Source: Fratercula arctica | Taxonomy: Eukaryota; Chordata; Aves; Charadriiformes; Alcidae | Length of the DNA: 64,000 nucleotides | Reading direction: 5' to 3' | Assembly (NCBI GenBank): GCA_947846985.1 | Contig: CANTUZ010000025.1 | Coordinates: 9,298,100 to 9,362,099, forward strand | Made by a program: the position numbers and the translations under genes | Notes under the pieces: generated by a model | What the model was told of the DNA's origin: nothing | Seen by the model: only the letters and a program-made list of their open reading frames with translations | Databases searched by the model: none | Part shown: positions 34,502 through 42,975 of the stretch, one piece after another | Numbering within the stretch: position 1 is the stretch's first letter | Layout: every line of letters starts with the position of its first letter

Positions 34502-37500
34502 TCATTGGCTATTCTCACCCAAAATCAAGTCCCCATGAGGTACACATCGGACTTCCCCATCCTGCCGCATTACCCACCAAGTGCACCCAGGTCCTTGGGC
34601 AAAAGCAATCCCACGGATGGGTTTGCCTTTGCCTGAGGCAGGACTAACCCAGACTGTCTTCCCTAACATATTCTTCATGTGCACTACGGGGACCTTATCC
34701 CCTTCTACAGTACGTGGAAGTTTTGACTGGGCAGGGCCAGCCCGATTGGTAGATCCCCTGGTATTAACTAGCCAGGTAGCCTTTGCTAAATGTGCATCCC
34801 AATGTTTTAAGGTCCCACCACCCATTGCTCTCAGTGTAGTTTTTAACAGTCCGTTGTACCGTTCTGTCTTCCCAGAGGCTGGTGCGTGATAGGGGATGTG
34901 ATATACCCACTCGATACCATGCTCTTTGGCCCAGGTGTCTATGAGGCTGCTTCGGAAATGAGTCCCGTTGTCTGACTCAATTCTCTCTGGGGTGCTATGT
35001 TGCCACAGGACTTGCTTTTCAAGGCCCAGGTCAGTATTCCGGGCAGTGGCATGGGGCACAGGGTATGTTTCCAGCCATCCAGTGGTTGCTTCCACCATTG
35101 TGAGCACATGGCACTGGCCTTGACGGGTTCGTGGCAGTGTGATATAATCAATCTGCCAGGCCTCCCCATATTTATATTTCAGCCATCGTCCTCCATACCA
35201 GAGAGGCTTCAAACGCTTGGCTTGCTTGATTGCAGCACATGTCTCACATTCATGGATGACCTGTGCAATAGTGTCCATGGTCAAGTCCACCCCTCGGTCA
35301 CGAGCCCATCTATATGTCGCATCTCTTCCTTGATGGCCTGAGGTGTCATGGGCCCACCGAGCTATGAATAGTTCACCCTTATGTTGCCAATCCAGATCCA
35401 CCTGAGACACTTCAATCCTAGCAGCCCGATCCACCTGCTGGTTGTTCTGATGTTCCTCCGTGGCCGGATTCTTGGGTACATGGGCATCTACGTGGCGTAC
35501 TTTCACAACCAGATGCTCTATCCGGGCAGCAATATCTTGCCATAGTTCAGCAGCCCAGATGGGTTTGCCTCTGCGCTGCCAGTTGCCCTGCTTCCACTGC
35601 TGTAGCCACCCCCACAGAGCATTTGCCACCATCCATGAGTCAGTGTAGAGATAAAGTACTGGCCATTTTTCTCGCTCGGCGATGTCCACAGCCAGCTGAA
35701 TGGCTTTCACCTCTGCAAACTGGCTCGATTCACCTTGTCCTTCACTGGCTTCTGCAACTTGTCGTGTAGGACTCCACACAGCAGCCTTCCACTTTCGATG
35801 CTTTCCCACAATCCGGCAGGACCCATCAGTGAACAGGGCATATTGCTTCTCATTTCCTGGCAGTTTATTATATGGTGGGGCCTCTTCCGCACACGTCACC
35901 TCCTCCTCTGGTGACATTCCAAAATCCTTGCCTTCTGGCCAGTCCATGATCACTTCCAGAATTCCTGGGCGACTGGGGTTTCCCATTCGAGTTCGCTGTG
36001 TGATCAGTGCAATCCACTTACTCCATGTAGCATCAGTTGCATGATGTGTGGTGGGGACCCTTTCTTTGAACATCCAACCCAGCACCGGCAGTCGAGGTGC
36101 TAAGAGGAGCTGTGCTTCTGTACCAACCACCTCCAAAGCAGCTCGAACCCCTTCATATGCTGCCAATATCTCCTTTTCTGTTGGAGTGTAGCGGGCTTCG
36201 GATCCTCTGTATCCCCGACTCCAAAACCCTAGGGGTCGACCTCGGGTCTCCCCTGGTGCCTTCTGCCAGAGGCTCCAGGTAGGGCCATTCTCCCCAGCTG
36301 CGGTGTAGAGCACACTTTTAACATCTTGTCCTGCCCGGACTGGCCCCAGGGCCACTGCATGGACTATTTCCTGTTTGATTTGTTCAAAAGCTTGTCGTTG
36401 CTCAGGACCCCATTTAAAATCGTTCTTCTTCCGGGTTACTCGATACAGAGGGCTTACAATCAGACTGTAATCTGGGATATGCATTCTCCAAAACCCCGCA
36501 ATGCCTAAGAAAGCTTGTGTTTCCTTTTTGCTAGTTGGTGGAGACATAGCTGCTATTTTGTTGATCACATCCATTGGGATCTGGCGGTGTCCATCTTGCC
36601 ATTTTATTCCTAAGAACTGGATCTCCTGTGCAGGTTCCTTGACCTTACTTCGTTTTATGGCAAAACCAGCTTTCAGAAGGATTCGGACTATTTTATCCCC
36701 TTTCTCAAAAACTTCTTCTGCTGTGTTTCCCCATACAATGATGTCATCAATGTACTGCAGATGTTCTGGAGCTTCACCCTGTTCCAGTGCAGTCTGGATC
36801 AGTCCATGGCAAATGGTGGGGCTGTGTTTCCACCCCTGGGGCAGTCGATTCCAGGTGTACTGGATGCCCCTCCAAGTGAAAGCAAACTGTGGCCTGCACT
36901 CTGCTGCCAAAGGGATTGAGAAGAATGCATTCGCTATATCAATCGTGGCATACCACTTGGCTGCCTTGGACTCCAGTTCGTACTGCAGTTCTAGCATGTC
37001 CGTCCCGGCAGTGCTCAGCAGTGGCGTGACTTCATTCAGGCCACGATAGTCTACAGTTAGCCTCCACTCTCCATTAGATTTTCGCACCGGCCATATGGGA
37101 CTGTTAAAGGGTGAGGGAGTCTTGCTGATCACTCCTTGAACCTCTAGTTGACGAATCAGCTTATGGATGGGAATCAGAGAGTCTCGGTTAGTGCGATATT
37201 GCCACCGATGCACCGTTGTGGTAGCAATCGGCACCTGCTGTTCTTCGACCCTCAACAACCCCACAACAGAAGAGTCCTCCAAGAGATCAGGCAAGGTAGA
37301 CAACTGTTTAACTTCCTCCATCTCCAAGGCAGCTATGCCAAAGGCCCACCGATACCCCTTTGGGTCCTTAAAATACCCTCTCCTGAGGTAATCTATACCA
37401 AGGATGCATGGAGCCTCTGGGCCAGTCACAATGGGATGCTTTTGCCACTCATTCCCAGTTAGGCTCACTTCCGCCTCCAGTACAGTCAACTCTTGGGATC

Positions 37501-37582
37501 CCCCTGTGACCCCAGAAATACAAATGGGTTCTGCCCCTCTATAGCTTGATGGTATCAGAGTGCACTGTGCTCCTGTGTCCAC
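34502..37582 (-). CDS. pol: ERV-B pro-pol polyprotein, intact 1026-codon frame
   Basis: One frame encodes all retroviral enzymes, with key residues in place. Protease: D-T-G at 2-4, flap G-V-T-G-G-S-Q about 24-30, I-L-G-I-D at 60-64. RT: T-I-D-I-A-N-A about 213-219, R-L-P-Q-G-W 246-251, YIDD 277-280. RNase H: T-D-G 585-587, E624, D648, H-V-D-A-H-V 697-702. Integrase: zinc site H745/H750/C779/C782 and catalytic D812, D871, E907 (35 residues between the last two). The frame shown begins at a GTG (Val) codon. The open frame extends some 17 codons further to a TGA, at a place where ERV-A has CAA. With no ATG near, it must be made by readthrough or frameshift from gag, as in retroviruses. Gag is broken, so activity of the whole element is unlikely. 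Confidence 0.93.
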   Translation of the reverse strand: MDTGAQCTLIPSSYRGAEPICISGVTGGSQELTVLEAEVSLTGNEWQKHPIVTGPEAPCILGIDYLRRGYFKDPKGYRWAFGIAALEMEEVKQLSTLPDLLEDSSVVGLLRVEEQQVPIATTTVHRWQYRTNRDSLIPIHKLIRQLEVQGVISKTPSPFNSPIWPVRKSNGEWRLTVDYRGLNEVTPLLSTAGTDMLELQYELESKAAKWYATIDIANAFFSIPLAAECRPQFAFTWRGIQYTWNRLPQGWKHSPTICHGLIQTALEQGEAPEHLQYIDDIIVWGNTAEEVFEKGDKIVRILLKAGFAIKRSKVKEPAQEIQFLGIKWQDGHRQIPMDVINKIAAMSPPTSKKETQAFLGIAGFWRMHIPDYSLIVSPLYRVTRKKNDFKWGPEQRQAFEQIKQEIVHAVALGPVRAGQDVKSVLYTAAGENGPTWSLWQKAPGETRGRPLGFWSRGYRGSEARYTPTEKEILAAYEGVRAALEVVGTEAQLLLAPRLPVLGWMFKERVPTTHHATDATWSKWIALITQRTRMGNPSRPGILEVIMDWPEGKDFGMSPEEEVTCAEEAPPYNKLPGNEKQYALFTDGSCRIVGKHRKWKAAVWSPTRQVAEASEGQGESSQFAEVKAIQLAVDIAEREKWPVLYLYTDSWMVANALWGWLQQWKQGNWQRRGKPIWAAELWQDIAARIEHLVVKVRHVDAHVPKNPATEEHQNNQQVDRAARIEVSQVDLDWQHKGELFIARWAHDTSGHQGRDATYRWARDRGVDLTMDTIAQVIHECETCAAIKQAKRLKPLWYGGRWLKYKYGEAWQIDYITLPRTRQGQCHVLTMVEATTGWLETYPVPHATARNTDLGLEKQVLWQHSTPERIESDNGTHFRSSLIDTWAKEHGIEWVYHIPYHAPASGKTERYNGLLKTTLRAMGGGTLKHWDAHLAKATWLVNTRGSTNRAGPAQSKLPRTVEGDKVPVVHMKNMLGKTVWVSPASGKGKPIRGIAFAQGPGCTWWVMRQDGEVRCVPHGDLILGENSQ

Positions 37583-37687
37583 TAGAGCCTTATACTCCTG
37601 TGGGTCTGATGTGCCAGGCCATCAAATCCACACTGTCCAATAAACCCGGTTGTCCCTTTCCTCCACCTGGCCGGAGGCAGGGCCCCT

Positions 37688-38859
37688 CTAATCCTGGTCA
37701 TGATATCCGGTACTCACTTCTGGCAGAAATGACTTGGAGGTTCCTTCAAGAGGATCAGAAGCAAGATCAGGCCTTCTGCTCTGTCTGGGGAACTGCCCGC
37801 TGGAAACTGGGGCGGCACTTTTCCTGGAGGGATCTCCTTTTGTGGTTGTCCTTCCTTGCAACTCCTGTACCCGTGTCCGCAGGATCCAAGTAGGTTGTCC
37901 ATCCCACTTCCTCATGTCCTCTCCATGGTCTCGCAGGTAGAACCACAGGGTGCCTCGTGGTGTGTACCCTCTGTACTCTCTCTCTTGAGTGGGGAAATGC
38001 CTGCCCCTAATAGCTGAGATGCTGGCCCGTACAGGTGGGGAGTAGGACATATTCTCTTCAGGTTGCTGGACCTTCCGGGACAGTTTCTCCACAGCTGAGA
38101 CAAGGCGGGAAGAGAGGCTTTCTTCATATCGCCGGAGCCGGCCAGCCACCTCATCCACCGTTGGTCCCTCTTCGCCTTTCCATTCCATTACTGCCAGTGA
38201 GTTGGCATATGACGATGGTGCGCTCCGTACAAACTTCCGCCACATGGGCCTTGTGCAGTGCACCTCATCAGGGTCCGTGGTTAAGTCTGCATTGTCCAAG
38301 TCATAATAAATCATCTCCCGCACGGCTAATTCTCTCAGGTACTGGATACCTCTTTCCATGGTGGTCCACTTGCTTGGTTGACATACAACATCTTCACTCA
38401 AGGGATACCTCTCCCTCACGCCTGGCAGGAGTCGTTTCCAGAGGCTGAGGGCTTGGGTCTTCTTTCCAATTGCCTTGTCAATGCCGCCTTCCCTAGACAG
38501 GGATCCCAGCTGCCTGGCTTCCCTACCCTCTAACTCCAGGCTACTGGCCCCGTTATCCCAACACCGAAGCAGCCAGGTGACAATGTGCTCGCCTGAAAGT
38601 CGGCTAAAATCTTTTTGCATATCCCGCAGCTCACTCAAGGACAGGGATCGGGTAAATATCTCTGGTTCTGCCTCTTCCTCCTGTCCTTGTGATGGCCCTG
38701 GTTCATCATCATCTCTTACTAAGCGAACTGATTTCTTTGTGTACTTCTTCTTTTGTATGGGGGCAACGGATACTGGCACGGGTTGGTTCCCTGGTTCAGC
38801 AGCAGTGGCTGTCACCGGGGTTGGCGTAGCTGCAGTGGCTGCCACAGGGGTTGCGGTAG
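37688..38859 (-). pseudogene. gag: ERV-B gag, C-terminal part (capsid region)
   Basis: The open frame from the ERV-C junction to the stop at 37688 holds a basic stretch (K-K-K-Y-T-K-K-S-V-R), an acidic patch, then F-S-R, VTWLLRCWDNGASSLELEG, E-R-Y-P-L-S-E-D, W-T-T-M-E-R-G-I-Q-Y-L-R-E-L-A-V and F-V-R-S-A-P-S-S-Y. Near the end are Y-L-R-D-H-G-E-D-M-R-K-W-D and R-V-Q-E-L-Q-G-R. The same blocks occur in ERV-A and at the right edge of the window. No CCHC zinc knuckle is present. The part is open, but it is separated from the gag start by the ERV-C insertion. Confidence 0.88.
38813..38859 (-). repeat. 30-bp minisatellite in ERV-B gag, left part
   Basis: CAGTGGCTGTC-type units of 30 bp (10 codons, Ala/Pro/Thr/Val-rich on the minus strand). 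They continue at 42869-42975 on the other side of ERV-C, so ERV-C landed inside one repeat unit. Confidence 0.75.
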
Positions 38860-39175
38860 TGTGGAGATAGAGAGTAGCGTAGGGAATCTGTTTGGCCTTG
38901 ATGAGACAAAGCTGTACCGGTGAGAGGTGCCTTGAGTGAAAAGATAAGCAAGCGTCAGGAGATATCAGCAAGGAAAGGAATGTGAAAAGCAAATCTGCTA
39001 CTCCGCGTGAAAAGGTCGTGAAGATAGCATGCAGCCAATCAGTAGGAGTTAGAGCGCGTGAACGGAAAGCATAATGCTATAAATGTAACACTTAAGCTGA
39101 ATAAAGATGGAATTGACTTGCATCATATTGGTGTGTTCGTCTTTCCCATTGCCTGCACGACTCAGAGACCTGGCA
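38860..39175 (+). mobile_element. ERV-C 5' LTR
   Basis: Starts TGTGGAGATAGAGAG and ends ACCTGGCA. It carries TATAAAT at 39078-39084 and AATAAA at 39100-39105, only about 20 bp apart, giving the short R region typical of alpharetroviruses. Confidence 0.9.
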
Positions 39176-39177
39176 AA

Positions 39178-39195
39178 TTGTGACCCCGATGTGAT
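39178..39195 (+). other. ERV-C primer-binding site, tRNA-Trp type
   Basis: TTGTGACCCCGATGTGAT differs at 2 of 18 bases from the avian leukosis/sarcoma virus primer site for tRNA-Trp. It starts two bases after the LTR. Confidence 0.88.
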
Positions 39196-39339
39196 ATGCG
39201 TTGTTGGACCGAGAAGCCGGAGAAAGTGAGGGATACTATCGGCAGGCAAGAAGTTAAGCCGGGCTGTCCGAGAGAGACAGGAGCGGGCCCACGGAAGCCA
39301 CGGTAAAAGTGGGAGCCACGAAAAAGTGGGATCGGTAGT

Positions 39340-40060
39340 ATGGGTTCGGCTGTATCAGCAGTGGAAAAAGCGGCAGTTCAAAGTTTGCTGCAGCTGGCAA
39401 AAAATGCCGGGGAAAACCTCAGTGAGGGTGCAATACTGGCACTGTTATCTTGGTGCCGCTGCCGCGGACAGCTCCGGAATCCGAATCAGTTGTTTGACCT
39501 TTCAACATGGACTCGAATTGGAGTGGAAATGTGGGAAGCAGTGCAGTCAGAGAATAAGGAAGCCCGGAACCTGGCAGGCACTTATCGACAGGTGAAGGGA
39601 CTGATTGCAGGCGTGCATGGGTCAGCTGTTATCGCGGCAGCAGCTTGGCAAGTTCTAGACGTGGCGGGCGAAGACGAAACAAGCTCGCTGCCAGGCACAT
39701 TTTCCTGTGATAAAGCAGTCAGAAAAGGAGTTCTGGGGGGCATCTGACGAATGGACATTTTCGCCGCCACCGCCGCCACCTCTCACGCCTCCGCAACCAA
39801 CCGCTCCACCGTACTCTGGTCTACCGGAGTCATCCACGCAGTTTCCCCCCGACTCTCCTCAGCCTGAATATGCTCAAATGCCCAATCCTGAAGAACATTA
39901 CCAAAAGCAGAATTCAGGAGGCGAAGAGCCAGAAGATCGCTTTGATCCTGGCCCAATAAATCCAGAGACTGAACCTGATTTATGTCCACCTTTAACCCCG
40001 ATTAAAGCTATGGCTGCCTCTGCTCCAACTGCGGAGGAGATTTTACAGCAACAGAGATGA
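39340..40060 (+). pseudogene. gag: ERV-C gag (matrix to late-domain region)
   Basis: The frame 39340-39747 starts M-G-S-A-V-S, a myristoylation-type N-terminus (Gly2, Ser6) as used to anchor matrix protein at the plasma membrane. It continues as a helical matrix-like domain. A frameshift near 39715 leads to frame 39707-40060 with a proline-rich stretch and A-P-P-Y, close to the P-P-x-Y late domain that recruits the budding machinery. The frame ends at 40060 and no capsid sequence follows. The upstream leader from the primer site is about 145 bp. Confidence 0.75.
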
Positions 40061-41093
40061 AAGTCGTTATCGCGCTCCTCCATTCTTAACCCTCCTCCAT
40101 TTGCGCCAGGTATCATGTCTGTTCCTCCTTCTCAGCCGCTTATGCGTGCGCAGCTGGAATTGGGGTATTGCAGTGTATTGTCAGAATGTTGGGGGAGAAG
40201 GACGGAGACGGAGCTGCTTCGCTCCCACCGCTGCCCGCCTCACCCCCTCCCCTCCCCAGCCATCTCCCTGCGATAGAAGTGGTGTTTTTGTATGTCTGCT
40301 GTGTAAGTGTGTGTGAGCGCCAGTTTATATCTGCTGATCAGCATCTGTGCTACTGTTTGTTTGTTGCTGTGTGCAGTGTCGTTTGGTGACTCCGCTTGAG
40401 CAGGTGTTCTGCCCGGTGTGGTACTGTTCTCGTATGCGACTAGGGCTGACACACTGTCAAGTGAAGAAGTTTGTATATACACAATGTTTAGACGTAAGGC
40501 GAGCGCGCCCCAGGTAGATAGACCATGATGGGCCGTAGGACCAATGGAAGTTCTGAAATAGTGGGGGAGTTTTCGCCAGCCGACATGCTCACGCTCTTGG
40601 GAACGGCTTACCCATGCAGGGCGTATGGCTGGTTGTTTGTTGTTTGCCTATAAGATCATGGTTGATTGGGAAAAGGAGTTAAGCTAAAATCTATAGGATG
40701 CTCTGTAGGAAAATGAGAAACTTAAGGGTGAGCTCTTGTTGCACAGGCAGACTTTTATGTCAGCCGTAAGTGATGAGAAAAAAAAAAGAGAAAAAAAAAA
40801 GAAAAAAAAAGAAAAAAGAAAAAAAAAGAAAAAAAAAGAAAAGAAAAAAAAAGGAACAATTAGAAGGGAAATGTGCCGCATTAGCAGAAAAGTATGCCAT
40901 ACACACTACGAGAAAGCGGCAGAGAAAGAGAAATAGGACACCTGATTCAAGCAGTACTATAGAGATATGTTTTTGGTTTTTTTTTTCCTATATGTATATA
41001 TGTTATTGCACACCTTTGTAAATTACTCTGTGTTATACTCTGCGAGACTAAATGAACCCCAGCAGAAGCAGTCTCTTGAGCGAGGGGGTGGAA
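40061..41093 (+). other. ERV-C interior, unassigned, with purine tract
   Basis: Mostly non-coding or broken. A run of A with interspersed G (40778-40853) would encode Lys/Glu/Arg. It is followed by a readable segment, E-Q-L-E-G-K-C-A-A-L-A-E-K-Y-A, with a coiled-coil-like pattern that I do not recognise. The segment ends with GCGAGGGGGTGGAA (about 41080-41093), a polypurine tract directly before an LTR start, so this block is the 3' end of a different retroelement. Confidence 0.45.
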
Positions 41094-41409
41094 TATGGGA
41101 AAGCAACGGAAGATCAGCAAGGAGGATTGTAAATACGCTCAAGGGACTCGCACCTGGGTGCTGGAAAACACATCTATCACACTCATTGTTATTCAGTCTC
41201 AGATGCTTGCAAGAAAAACACTTAGATGACATCAGTCTGTAATGGACTCAGGGACACCTTATCTAGCTGCTTGAGAATCCTGGCCTGTTGTGGAAGAAGA
41301 TCAAAGCACAGTACCAGCAAGAACAGGGAGTCCGCATGCGCTCTTGCTAACAAGGACTCTTTTGCTGCCAAGGATTCTTGATAACAAGGACTCTCTCGCT
41401 GCCAGGGAC
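41094..41409 (+). mobile_element. Family-E LTR fragment inside ERV-C
   Basis: Starts at the LTR terminus (TATGGGAAAGC, equivalent to TGTGGAAAAG at 15316) and follows the solo LTR at 15316-15792 for about 310 bp (GGAAGATC, AGGAGGATTGTAAA, GGACTCAGGGACACCTTATCT, GCTAACAAGGACTCT). It then stops at 41409, where env TM text begins. Confidence 0.75.
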
Positions 41410-41847
41410 AAATTTAGTAATGCTACTAGTACAGCTATTTCTGAGTTATTGCTAGATGTAGATAGTATTCAACATGCAACGCTGCAAAACAGAGCTGCTA
41501 TTGATTTTTTGCTTTTAGCTCACGGACACAGTTGTCAAGATTTTAAAGGACTGTGTTGTATGAATCTAAGTGACCGCTCCATGCCCAGTTGCAAGAACTG
41601 CACCGACCGAGCCAGCAATTTGTGGAGACCACTGGGTGAGATCTCTTTGCTGGATGGACTTGGGGGTGGGGTTGGTTGAAGCAAATTATACTCATTGCCT
41701 ATGTGGAAGGAATTTGTCTGTTATGTTTAGTATGCTGTTTGCTATGTTTAATAAGCATTATACGATCAGTTGCAGATGCTGCTTTGCATCGTACCCTTGT
41801 ACGAGTTGTAGAATATCATCGTGTCCCAACTATGGACCACGGGGTGG
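41410..41847 (+). pseudogene. env: ERV-C env transmembrane-subunit fragment
   Basis: The readable frame (to 41679) holds the retroviral TM core: L-Q-N-R-A-A-I-D-F-L-L-L-A-H (immunosuppressive-region type) followed by C-Q-D-F-K-G-L-C-C, the C-x6-C-C motif that links to the surface subunit. This version is closest to avian alpharetroviruses. Frameshifts follow, with a hydrophobic membrane segment readable around 41690-41770. The surface subunit and fusion peptide are absent. It lies upstream of the integrase piece, the reverse of normal gene order. Confidence 0.8.
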
Positions 41848-42237
41848 CATGTGTAAGGGATAATAGAGGATGGTTCGAGTGAGACACGACAGAGAATTAC
41901 TAGTTGAACCAAACCCAGTATACAGGTTGGGAAAAAGGGACTCAGTACTGTTGCTGAAAAGCTATATGTGTATCCATGCGAATCTAACTTTCAAAGAAGA
42001 AGATAACAAGGAGGGAGTACAAGGGAGTCAGGTATCAGACATCCGCAGTTAGCAAAGCTGGATCATGAGTCTGGTGAGGCTCGCTGCATGCGCTGGCCAC
42101 GCATGCAGTGACTCTAGCCTGTACTTTTCCACTCAATCCGGGGCAGGATATAAGGGGGCTGTCTCGGGTCGGAGAGAGGGGGATAGACAGGAGTGCACTT
42201 TGAAGATACAGGGGATGCCCTGAAGCGCTGTGTCTGC
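41848..42237 (+). mobile_element. Family-L LTR fragment inside ERV-C
   Basis: Starts TGTGTAAGGGATAATAGAGG just after a CACGGGGTGGCA purine stretch, and follows the solo LTR at 57487-58134 for about 390 bp, including the GGATATAAGGGGGCTG TATA region. It breaks off before the poly(A) signals, and integrase text follows. Confidence 0.75.
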
Positions 42238-42500
42238 TAAAATACAGGCCTCTTTGCAGACATGGGGTATTAAACATGTCACTGGTATTCCTCATTCCCC
42301 AACTGGGCAAGCAATTGTGCAACGTATGCATCATACTTTAAAAACCATGCTTGATAAACAAAAAAGGGGGAATCCTGTAGGTATGACACCTCAAGAGTGA
42401 TTGTATAAAGCAGCTTATGTTTTAAATTTTCTAAACATGTCGTCTTTGTCATCCAATGCTTGTCATGTTCTGTATTTTAGGCTGCTTACAGAAAATAGTG
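42238..42500 (+). pseudogene. pol: ERV-C integrase fragment
   Basis: Reads W-G-I-K-H-V-T-G-I-P-H-S-P-T-G-Q-A-I-V-Q-R and then T-P-Q-E-stop-L-Y-K-A-A-Y-V-L-N-F-L-N, the end of a retroviral integrase core. The position of the catalytic Glu carries Gln. The earlier catalytic residues and the zinc domain are missing. Confidence 0.75.
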
Positions 42501-42535
42501 CAAAAAATGATTAATCAACTTTTTGTTGCAGAAAA

Positions 42536-42551
42536 AATAAAAAAGGGGGAA
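42536..42551 (+). other. ERV-C polypurine tract
   Basis: The purine run AAAAAAGGGGGA lies immediately before the 3' LTR start and is where plus-strand DNA synthesis would be primed. Confidence 0.75.
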
Positions 42552-42552
42552 T

Positions 42553-42868
42553 TGTGGAGATAGAGAGCAGCGTAGGGAATCTGTTTGGCCTTGATGAGAC
42601 AAAGCTGTATCCTTGAGAGGCGCCTTGAGAGAAAAGATAAGCAAGCGTCAGGAGATATCAGCAAGGAAAGGAATGTGAAAAGCAAAGCTGCTACTCTGCG
42701 TGAACAGCTCGTGAAGATAGCATGCAGCCAATCAGTAGGAGTAAGAGCGCGTGAACGGAAAGCATAATGCTATAAATGTAACGCTTAAGCTGAATAAAGA
42801 TGGAATTGACTTGCATCATATTGATGTGTCTGTCTTTCCCGGTACTCGCATGAATTCAGGACCCGGCA
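42553..42868 (+). mobile_element. ERV-C 3' LTR
   Basis: 316 bp, the same length as the 5' LTR, from TGTGGAGATAGAGAG to ACCCGGCA, with AATAAA at 42793-42798. Differences from the 5' LTR are concentrated in the last 30 bases. Confidence 0.9.
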
Positions 42869-42975
42869 TGTAGCTACAGTGTCTGTCGCAGGGGTTGGAG
42901 TAGCCGCAGTGCCTGTCGCAGGGGCCTCAGCAGCCGCAGCGCCTGCCGCAGGGGCCGCAGCAGCCGCAGCGCCTG
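42869..42975 (-). repeat. 30-bp minisatellite in ERV-B gag, right part
   Basis: Three consecutive 30-bp units begin CAGTGTCTGTCGC, CAGTGCCTGTCGC and CAGCGCCTGCCGC and encode Ala/Pro-rich decapeptides on the minus strand. It continues the units at 38813-38859. Confidence 0.8.

Larger units (their letters stand above)
38860..42868 (+). mobile_element. ERV-C provirus, alpharetrovirus-like, mosaic interior
   Basis: A 4.0-kb plus-strand provirus with two 316-bp LTRs, a tRNA-Trp-type primer site and a polypurine tract next to the 3' LTR. It sits inside ERV-B gag. The flanks GGTAG (left) and TGTAG (right) are the likely 5-bp target duplication. The interior is out of order: gag, a piece ending in a family-E LTR start, an env TM piece ending in a family-L LTR start, then an integrase piece. 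RT and most of pol are absent. The two LTRs differ at roughly two dozen of 316 positions, so it is not recent. Confidence 0.88.

Noticed and set aside
40684..40881. Minus-strand open frame rich in Phe and Ser
   Set aside because: It is the complement of the A/G tract and has no independent coding signal.
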